A DNA stretch of 64,000 bases from an uncultured Clostridia bacterium (GTDB lineage Bacteria > Bacillota > Clostridia > Christensenellales > Aristaeellaceae), in NCBI GenBank assembly GCA_934667105.1, contig CAKULG010000002.1, positions 124,001 through 188,000 of the forward strand. The letters are read 5' to 3'. Positions 58,810 through 64,000 of the stretch are shown here, one piece after another. The stretch's first letter is position 1, and each line of letters opens with the position of its first letter. The notes under the pieces were generated by a model that had not been told where the DNA came from, did no database searches, and saw only the letters and a program-made list of their open reading frames with translations. Position numbers and translations under genes: made by a program.

Positions 58810-58838
58810 TTGACAAGCGCTTCGGAATGCGTTATACT
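58810..58838 (+). promoter_or_regulatory. Promoter of tRNA-Leu(GAG)
   Basis: TTGACA and TATACT, 17 bases apart, about 30 bases before the tRNA. Confidence 0.85.
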
Positions 58839-58866
58839 GGATAAGCTGTGTGAAAGCGTCAGCAAT

Positions 58867-58951
58867 GCGGCCGTGGCGGAATTGGCATACGCGCACGTTT
58901 GAGGGGCGTGTTCTTAACCGAGTACGAGTTCAAGTCTCGTCGGCCGCACCA
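58867..58951 (+). tRNA. tRNA-Leu (anticodon GAG)
   Basis: A class II tRNA of 85 bases including CCA. The acceptor GCGGCCG pairs with CGGCCGC. The anticodon stem CACGT/GCGTG holds loop TTGAGGG, giving GAG for CUC and CUU codons. A long variable arm and T loop AGTTCAAGT are present. Confidence 0.96.
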
Positions 58952-59081
58952 TTTATCCGTCTCAAAAGAGGCGGATTTTCTTGTTGTCTTGCAAAGCGGT
59001 GCGAAACGCGGGCCGAAGAAGCCCCGTATCGCGCCGTTTTTTTCTGCATTTGCCATACGGATTTCTGCAAAAAGGCGCAGA

Positions 59082-59114
59082 GGAAGCGTCCCTGGGCCTA
59101 CAAAGAACGCTTCC
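59082..59114 (-). terminator. Hairpin after the ABC transporter operon, dispersed family copy 8
   Basis: GGAAGCGT pairs with ACGCTTCC. On the minus strand it carries GCGGGGGAAGCGTTCTTTGTA, almost the same as the element at 31171-31190, preceded by the same A-rich arm. Confidence 0.75.
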
Positions 59115-59155
59115 CCCGCAATGCGTATTTTTTTGTCTTCGCTTTATTCCTGCGT

Positions 59156-59950
59156 TCAGGAAAGCAGCATACGGTCGTTTTCCAGCTTATCCCCGCTGGC
59201 CTTTTCAAACAGAGCGATCAGATCGTTCCGGTGGAGCGATTGCTTTTCCTCGCCGCTGATTTCCACGGCGATATGGCCCGCGTTCATCATAATCAGCCGG
59301 TTGCCCAGGCGAATGGCGTCGTTCATGTTATGCGTAACCATCAGCGTGGTCAGATGATGCTCGGCGATGAGCCGCCCCGTTAAATCCAGCACCTTGCTCG
59401 CCGTGCGGGGATCCAGGGCGGCGGTATGCTCGTCCAGCAGCAGCAGCTTGGGAGGATTCAGCGTGGCCATCAACAGCGTCAGCGCCTGGCGTTGGCCGCC
59501 GGAAAGCAGGCCCACTTTATCCTCCAGGCGGTTTTCCAGGCCAAGATCCAACTCCCGCAGCAATTCACGATAGCGGCCCCGTTCCGCCCCCGTCACGCCC
59601 CAGCGCAGCCCCCGGCGCTTTCCCCGGCGAAGGGCCATAGCCAGATTTTCCTCAATGTTCATATCGGCGGCGGTGCCCATCATGGGATCCTGAAACACGC
59701 GGCCCAGATAGGGTGCGCGCTTGAATTCAGGCAGGCGGGTCACGTCCTTGCCGTCCAGCAGAATCTGGCCGCCGTTCAGGGTATATACCCCGGCGATGCA
59801 ATTGAGCAGCGTGGATTTTCCCGCGCCGTTGCCGCCGATAACGGTGACAAAATCCCCTTCATCCATGGAGAAGTTCACCTGAGAAAGCGCTTTTTTCTCA
59901 TTCACAGTGCCCGGATTGAACACCTTGGTAATATTCTTCATTTGCAGCAT
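59156..59950 (-). CDS. ABC transporter ATPase (TrpXYZ-type amino acid importer)
   Basis: A 264-residue ATPase with Walker A GGNGAGKST, Q-loop FQDP, signature LSGGQRQAL, Walker B LLLLDEHTAALD and H-loop VTHNM. The unusual EHTAALD (instead of EPTxxLD) and the KVFNPGT N-terminus are typical of the group that works with ABC_sub_bind (TrpX-like) binding proteins. GGAGG lies ten bases before the ATG. It starts five bases after the permease stop, the last gene of a three-gene T-box operon. Confidence 0.94.
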   Translation of the reverse strand: MLQMKNITKVFNPGTVNEKKALSQVNFSMDEGDFVTVIGGNGAGKSTLLNCIAGVYTLNGGQILLDGKDVTRLPEFKRAPYLGRVFQDPMMGTAADMNIEENLAMALRRGKRRGLRWGVTGAERGRYRELLRELDLGLENRLEDKVGLLSGGQRQALTLLMATLNPPKLLLLDEHTAALDPRTASKVLDLTGRLIAEHHLTTLMVTHNMNDAIRLGNRLIMMNAGHIAVEISGEEKQSLHRNDLIALFEKASGDKLENDRMLLS

Positions 59951-59955
59951 TTTCT

Positions 59956-60846
59956 TCAGGCCTCCTTCGCGCAGGATTTTTTCAGCGTCCGTAGCAGCGT
60001 CTTGCCCTGAGGCAGCCACAGCGCCAGCGCCACCGTGGCGGCGGTGAACAGCTTCAGATCGTTGGTGGGCATGCCCATCTCCAGCACCAGCGCGATAATC
60101 AGCCGGTATACGATAGCGCCCAGAATCAGGGAAAGCAGACGGCTGAAAAAGCCGCGGCGGCCGAAGAGCACTTCGCCGATAATCAGCGAGGCCAGGCCGA
60201 TTACAATGCTGCCCGTACCCATCTGCACATCGGCGAAATTCTGGCTCTGGGCGATAAGCGCGCCGCTGAGGGCCACCAGCGCGTTGCTGATAACCAGGCC
60301 CAGAATCTTCATGGTGTCGGTGTTGATGCCCTGGGCGCGCACCATTTTCTGGTTATTGCCGGTGGCGCGGATGGCGCTGCCCAACTCGGTGCCAAAGAAC
60401 CAATAAAGCGCCACGATCAGCCCCAGGGCGCACACCGCGCCAACGGCGATCATGGCCGCGTTTTTGCTCATGCCCAGCCGCTCCAGGGGCTGGAACACCG
60501 TGGGCATCCGCAGGATGGAAAGATTGGGCATACCCATCACATGCAGATTCACCGACCAGAGGGAGATCATGGTCAGAATGCCGGAAAGCAGGGCGGGAAT
60601 TTTCAATTTGGTATGCAGCAGCCCAGTGCAGAGCCCCGCCAGGCAGCCCGCCAGCAGCGCGCACAGCGAGGCCAGATAGGGGTTTACCCCCTGGGTAATC
60701 AGCGAACAGGCCACCGCCGCCCCCAGGGGCAGCGAGCCCTCCACCGTAAGATCGGCAATATCCAGCACGCGATAGGTAATATACACGCCAATCGTCATGA
60801 CCGCCCAAAGCAGCCCCAGGGACACCGCGCCTAAAAATATCTGCAT
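59956..60846 (-). CDS. ABC transporter permease (TrpY-like)
   Basis: A 296-residue permease of the BPD_transp_2 (LivH/RbsC-like) family with about eight to nine helices. Landmarks are DLTVEGSLPLGAAV near residue 32, GLLHTKLKIPALLSGILTM in part, and SAIRATGNN in the cytoplasmic coupling loop. It forms the channel for the binding protein encoded before it. The ribosome site (GGATGGG) is weaker than those of the neighbours, and a hairpin sits just upstream. Confidence 0.94.
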   Translation of the reverse strand: MQIFLGAVSLGLLWAVMTIGVYITYRVLDIADLTVEGSLPLGAAVACSLITQGVNPYLASLCALLAGCLAGLCTGLLHTKLKIPALLSGILTMISLWSVNLHVMGMPNLSILRMPTVFQPLERLGMSKNAAMIAVGAVCALGLIVALYWFFGTELGSAIRATGNNQKMVRAQGINTDTMKILGLVISNALVALSGALIAQSQNFADVQMGTGSIVIGLASLIIGEVLFGRRGFFSRLLSLILGAIVYRLIIALVLEMGMPTNDLKLFTAATVALALWLPQGKTLLRTLKKSCAKEA

Positions 60847-60887
60847 ACGCTCAAACCCATCCTGTTCCTGTTAATTCGCAGGGAGCA

Positions 60888-60913
60888 GCGCGGGGAAGCA
60901 CGCCTCCCCGCGC
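60888..60913 (-). other. Intercistronic hairpin between binding-protein and permease genes (family copy 9)
   Basis: GCGCGGGGA pairs exactly with TCCCCGCGC. No T run follows on the minus strand, so it is not a terminator. Such structures often protect the 3' end of the binding-protein mRNA and let it outnumber the membrane subunits. Confidence 0.7.
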
Positions 60914-60936
60914 CTTTTCCTTCATTATTTAATCCG

Positions 60937-61911
60937 TTATTCCGCCGTCGTGGTCATTTCGAAAGCGAAGGGCAGCAGATCGTCCGGAATTTCCAGGCCG
61001 ATTTCATCGGCCACGGTCTTGTTAATGGCGTATTCAAAGCCCTCGGTGGCAAAACGGATGGGCATTTCGGAAATGTCCGCGCCGCCCAGCACTTCTACCG
61101 CCATCAGGCCCGTTTCATAGCCCAGCTGGAAGTAGCTGATGCCCAGAGTGGCCAGGCCGCCGTTATACACCATGCCGGATTCGCCGCAGATTACGGGGGT
61201 TTTGCTTTCCGCCGTCACGCCGTAAATAATGGGCATGGAGGAGGCCATCACGTTATCCGTGGGCAGGTAAATGGCGTCGCACTTGCCAACCAGCTGCTGC
61301 ACGGCCTGCTGCACGTCGTTGGTGTTGGTGGCGGTGCCTTCCACATAGGTCATGCCCTGGGCCTCGATAGCTTCCTTGGCCATGGCCGCCTGAATGACGG
61401 AATTGGTTTCGCCGGAGGTGAAGAGCACGCCCACCGTCTTGGCCTCGGGGGCCAGCTTCTTGAGCAGCTCGATCTGCGCGGATACGGGGTTCATATCCGA
61501 GGTGCCCGATACGTTATAGCCCGGCTTTTCATTGCTTTCAACCAGCTTGGCGGAAACGTAATCGGTGATGGCCGTGCCCAGGATCGGAATGCTCTCCGTC
61601 TTGCCTGCCATGGTGGTAGCGGCGGTGGTGGCGATGGCCAACACCAGATCGGCCTTTTCGCTGATGAAGCGATCGGCGATGGTGGCCAGGTTGGATTGGT
61701 CGCCCTGGCCGTTCTGAATATCCAGGGTAATGGTTTCGCCGTCTACAAAGCCGTTATCCTCCAGGGCCTTGACAAAGCCGTCTCGGGCGGCGTTGAGGGC
61801 CACATGGTCCATCTGCTGAATAATGCCGATCACAGGCTTGTCTTCCGCATAGGCGGCGCCGCAGGCCAAAATAAGAGTGAGGGACAGGAGCACCGCAAGC
61901 AACTTTTTCAT
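60937..61911 (-). CDS. ABC transporter substrate-binding protein, TrpX-like (ABC_sub_bind)
   Basis: A 324-residue exported protein of the PF04392-type family. The signal region MKKLLAVLLSLTLILAC/GAAYAE may be a lipoprotein signal (Cys at about 20, although Leu at -2 is unusual) or a signal peptidase I site at AYA. Family markers are IGIIQQMDHVALNAARDGF, TDYVSAKLV, GVLFTSGETNS and the late GISYFQLGYETG. Known members bind tryptophan or related amino acids. The T-box leader upstream, with specifier UAC and an A-type discriminator contact, argues for tyrosine. GGAGG lies nine bases before the ATG. Confidence 0.94.
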   Translation of the reverse strand: MKKLLAVLLSLTLILACGAAYAEDKPVIGIIQQMDHVALNAARDGFVKALEDNGFVDGETITLDIQNGQGDQSNLATIADRFISEKADLVLAIATTAATTMAGKTESIPILGTAITDYVSAKLVESNEKPGYNVSGTSDMNPVSAQIELLKKLAPEAKTVGVLFTSGETNSVIQAAMAKEAIEAQGMTYVEGTATNTNDVQQAVQQLVGKCDAIYLPTDNVMASSMPIIYGVTAESKTPVICGESGMVYNGGLATLGISYFQLGYETGLMAVEVLGGADISEMPIRFATEGFEYAINKTVADEIGLEIPDDLLPFAFEMTTTAE

Positions 61912-61980
61912 GAAATCATTCCTCCAAATAAATATTTCATAAGGGGCTTGCGCCCCGTATGAGCACGCCGCGCCGGGATA

Positions 61981-62255
61981 AAAAGAAAATCCGCCCCTGC
62001 ACGATGCAGAGGGCGGATGAATTTTCATCCACGGTACCACCTCTTGTTCGCCCCGATTGCCGGAGCCTCAACGGACAACCAACATTGTCCCTCCCGGTAA
62101 CGGCGGGATTCCGGCGCGCCCTACTGCGCTTGCGCGTTTCAGGCGGCGGCTCTCGGGATGTATCTCCGGCTCCATCCTGCTTCCTTTCCAGCCCCGGAAG
62201 CTCTCTGGGAGGATGCTGTCAGCCGGCATTTTTCCCGGTCAATGCCTTTGAATGA
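61981..62255 (-). promoter_or_regulatory. T-box riboswitch, probable tyrosine specificity
   Basis: Read on the minus strand: Stem I has the AGAGAGC bulge motif; helix CCGGCT/AGCCGG (62226-62221 and 62171-62166) sits above an internal loop whose 3' side reads AGATACAT. The best specifier is UAC (62162-62160), followed by A. The T-box AAGAGGTGGTACCGTGG spans about 62045-62029. Its UGGU bulge pairs with a tRNA whose discriminator is A, which fits tRNA-Tyr and not tRNA-Trp (G). A strong terminator ATCCGCC...GGCGGAT lies at 61989-62018, followed by TTTTCTTTT. Uncharged tRNA would allow read-through into the transporter operon. Confidence 0.9.
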
Positions 62256-62260
62256 TGCCG

Positions 62261-62289
62261 ATTATAGAAGCATTCGCGCAAAAAGTCAA
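62261..62289 (-). promoter_or_regulatory. Promoter of the T-box operon
   Basis: Minus-strand TTGACT (62289-62284) and TATAAT (62266-62261), 17 bases apart, immediately before the T-box leader. Confidence 0.85.
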
Positions 62290-62457
62290 GCCCTTTTCGC
62301 GGGAAAAACAATTCGTGAACAATAGGCCGTAAAAAGTGGGAAATAAACGGATTGCCCGGCGAGCCAAAGCGAAATTTGTTAATTATTGCGGAAATGTGTA
62401 GAAATCATTTCTTTTTTGCTGTATAATAATCGCGTGTATCGGAAAGGAGGAAAGCCC

Positions 62458-62613
62458 ATGACTTCGTATTCTTCCCCCCGCGTCGGGCGCGCCCGGCGGC
62501 CGCGGCTGAGCCTGTGGCACCGGTTCGTGCTGCTGGTGGGGTACGGCGCGCTGCTGTACGGACTGGCCCGGGCGGTGATTTATGTATTGGTTTTTCTGGA
62601 GCGAGGCGCATGA
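62458..62613 (+). CDS. Small membrane protein
   Basis: A 51-residue protein with an Arg/Pro-rich N-terminus and one transmembrane helix (HRFVLLVGYGALLYGLARAVIYVLVFL region). AAAGGAGG lies seven bases before the ATG and TATAAT is at 62422-62427. Its stop overlaps the start of the DUF4230 gene by four bases, strong support for real, coupled translation. I do not recognise a family. It may be a partner of the DUF4230 protein in the membrane. Confidence 0.75.
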   Translation: MTSYSSPRVGRARRPRLSLWHRFVLLVGYGALLYGLARAVIYVLVFLERGA

Positions 62614-63221
62614 AAAAAATCGGGAAATATCTTTTGCGGCTGCTGACGCTGACGCTGGTTACGCTGCTGGTCGTCACGCTGCTGCCCTACGCCCGGGAGT
62701 GGCTTGGCACGTTGCTGCCCGAGGGCAAATACCAGCGCGCGTCCCAGCTGCTCACCCATCAGATGGAAAAGGCGGGGGAACTGACCGCCGTGCGCCATAC
62801 GGATACCGGCGTGATGACCGCGCATACGGACGCGCTGCTCATCGGAACGGTGCAGCGGGTAAGCGTTCCCTATACCTATGAAATCGGCCTGGGCTTTTCG
62901 CTGAAGGATGTGCGCCTGACGGCCACAGAGGACGGCATCCAGGCGGCGCTGCCCGCCGTGCGCATGCTTTTTGACAGCTTCCAGGTGACGGGCGCGCCCC
63001 AGATCGAGGATTTCTGGTATCGCCTCTCTGAAACGCAATATCAAAAAATGCTGGATGAACAGGCCGCCGCCTGCCGCAGCGCCTATCTGGAAAACGACGC
63101 GCTGATGCAGGAGGCCTGGGCCGCCGCCTGCGAAACGCTGACAGGCCTGTTTCAGCAATGGTCTGGCGAGGCGCTGCCCCTTTCCTTCGTCCATACGGGC
63201 GATTCTCAAGCGCCGCAATAA
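62610..63221 (+). CDS. DUF4230 family membrane-anchored protein
   Basis: A 203-residue protein with one N-terminal membrane helix (about 5-27) and an extracytoplasmic DUF4230 domain. Typical elements are ELTAVRHTDTGV, a YTYEIGLGFSLKDVRLT strand pair (cited in part) and the Tyr/Gln-rich C-terminal helix. The family is widespread in Clostridia and has no known function. It overlaps the preceding small gene by ATGA. It is convergent with sfsA, one base apart, with no terminator between them. Confidence 0.9.
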   Translation: MKKIGKYLLRLLTLTLVTLLVVTLLPYAREWLGTLLPEGKYQRASQLLTHQMEKAGELTAVRHTDTGVMTAHTDALLIGTVQRVSVPYTYEIGLGFSLKDVRLTATEDGIQAALPAVRMLFDSFQVTGAPQIEDFWYRLSETQYQKMLDEQAAACRSAYLENDALMQEAWAAACETLTGLFQQWSGEALPLSFVHTGDSQAPQ

Positions 63222-63222
63222 G

Positions 63223-63903
63223 CTAGGGCAAAACGATGGGCACAGGCGAATCCAACGTCATGCCCCGGGGTGTAACCAGGCAATCATACGCCATCAGACG
63301 CACCCCCGCTTCCCGGGCCTCGCAAAGGGCCTGGGCGAAGGCGGGGTGCGTTTTTTGATTGGGCGAAAAGGCGCGGGGGCCCTTCATCTGAATCACAAAA
63401 AGCGCCGCCGCGCCGCCTCCCGCCCGGGCGATGCAGGCCAACTCCCTCAAATGGCGCACGCCCCGCTCCGTGGGCGCGTCGGGGAAAAGGGCCAGGCCGT
63501 CTTCCTCCAGCGTGACCCCCTTCACCTCCACAAACCAATTTTTCCCCGCCGCCTCCAGATAAAAATCCAGCCGGGAATCGCCGCATTTCGTCTCGGGCCG
63601 CAGCAGCGTCAGCCCGGGAAACAGCCGGGGCAGGGCCTCCCCCGCAGCGCGGTTGGGGGCCTGGCTGTCCATGTTGATATACAGGCTTCCTTTTTCCACC
63701 GCCACCAGGTCGCAGCGGGTTTTCCGGGCGGCGTTATCCGAAACCGCCAGCGTCACCCGCGCCCCGGGAACCAGCAGTTCCCGGCAGCGGCCCGTGTTTT
63801 TCACATGGCAGATTTCCAGCCCCTCTTCCGTTTCCACCTGGGCGATAAAGCGATTGGGCCGGGTGCGGAACTCCCCCGGAATCACGCGATGATATAGCAG
63901 CAT
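63223..63903 (-). CDS. sfsA: DNA/RNA nuclease SfsA
   Basis: A 226-residue protein of the SfsA family, normal length. Landmarks are RPNRF near residue 16, HVKNTGRCRELL, and the nuclease-like core SRLDFYL...FVEVKGVTL with the Asp, Glu and Lys of a PD-(D/E)xK site. Early work described a sugar-fermentation stimulator and later work a nuclease. AAGGAG, lying in the end of the upstream AraC gene, is five bases before the ATG; the two genes are two bases apart and co-transcribed. Confidence 0.96.
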   Translation of the reverse strand: MLLYHRVIPGEFRTRPNRFIAQVETEEGLEICHVKNTGRCRELLVPGARVTLAVSDNAARKTRCDLVAVEKGSLYINMDSQAPNRAAGEALPRLFPGLTLLRPETKCGDSRLDFYLEAAGKNWFVEVKGVTLEEDGLALFPDAPTERGVRHLRELACIARAGGGAAALFVIQMKGPRAFSPNQKTHPAFAQALCEAREAGVRLMAYDCLVTPRGMTLDSPVPIVLP

Positions 63904-63905
63904 GC

Positions 63906-64000
63906 TTACTCCTTGTATTGATAGCTGTATTGCGAGGGGGGGCAGCCCATAGCGCGCCGGAAGGCCACGGAAAAATACTTTTCATCCGTATATCCCGCCT
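63906..64000 (-). CDS. AraC family regulator, C-terminal end (continues beyond window)
   Basis: Only the last 31 codons are inside the window. They read AGYTDEKYFSVAFRRAMGCPPSQY and a short tail, the second helix-turn-helix of an AraC/XylS regulator. The stop TAA is at 63908-63906, two bases before the sfsA start on the same strand. Nothing can be said about its sensor domain. Confidence 0.85.
   Translation of the reverse strand, partial: AGYTDEKYFSVAFRRAMGCPPSQYSYQYKE

Noticed and set aside
62160..62190. UGG as T-box specifier (tryptophan)
   Set aside because: The triplet lies in a predicted helix and the UGGU T-box bulge does not suit a tRNA with discriminator G.

Overview
The window is a 64 kb chromosomal stretch of a GC-rich, spore-forming Bacillota, most likely an uncultured gut or rumen lineage of Clostridia. 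This is an inference. It rests on an LplB/YtcP-type sugar ABC transporter, a YunB sporulation protein, a T-box leader, DUF3842, DUF421, DUF4363 and DUF4230 proteins, AzlCD, LysM and SH3b wall proteins, and strong AAGGAGG ribosome sites. No phage, insertion sequence, CRISPR array or rRNA was found. The only accessory-looking stretch is a decayed patch between two tRNA-Leu genes.

Layout. 1-8.9 kb is a glycan-use locus: two permeases, a binding protein, a GH43-type protein, and two convergent paralogous proteins with an (alpha/alpha)6-barrel look. 9-14.4 kb (minus) holds a flavin reductase, a BaiN/HI0933-type flavoprotein and a 1148-residue nine-SH3b wall protein. 14.6-22.9 kb (plus) holds pyrimidine-nucleoside phosphorylase, a secreted protein, a large zinc-ribbon/helical-repeat membrane protein, an acyltransferase and an AraC-type response regulator with a ruined phosphorylation site. 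22.9-31.1 kb is mixed: Gfo/Idh/MocA, YunB, degenerate Nudix, CARDB-like surface protein, DUF3842, ECF S component, solitary MazF, AEC transporter and a LysM protein. 31.4-44.3 kb holds an L,D-transpeptidase, a COG2509 flavoprotein, an AraC regulator, a MATE pump, PgsA, DUF421/DUF4363, AzlCD, a TldD/TldE pair and YchF. 44.5-56.8 kb holds glycerol kinase, a SARP-type regulator fused to a degenerate GGDEF domain, a CbxX-type ATPase, a sugar isomerase, adenine deaminase with an attenuator-like leader, an aldose-epimerase-like protein, a DUF5107-TPR protein and a regulator with a C-terminal HTH. 56.9-59 kb is tRNA-Leu(CAA), broken SDR genes and tRNA-Leu(GAG). 59.1-62.3 kb is a T-box-controlled ABC transporter of the TrpXYZ type. 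The end holds a small membrane protein, DUF4230, SfsA and the tail of an AraC regulator.

The strongest leads beyond ordinary annotation are: a family of dispersed intergenic hairpins with a recurring TTCTTTG tip that close many transcription units; mutually exclusive RNA stems ahead of adenine deaminase that match no riboswitch I know; a T-box whose specifier and discriminator contact point to tyrosine; three signalling or enzyme folds with lost catalytic residues (receiver, GGDEF, Nudix); nested palindromes over the promoter of the CARDB-like gene; and an orphan near-consensus promoter antisense to a regulator. All calls come from reading the sequence; no database search was run.
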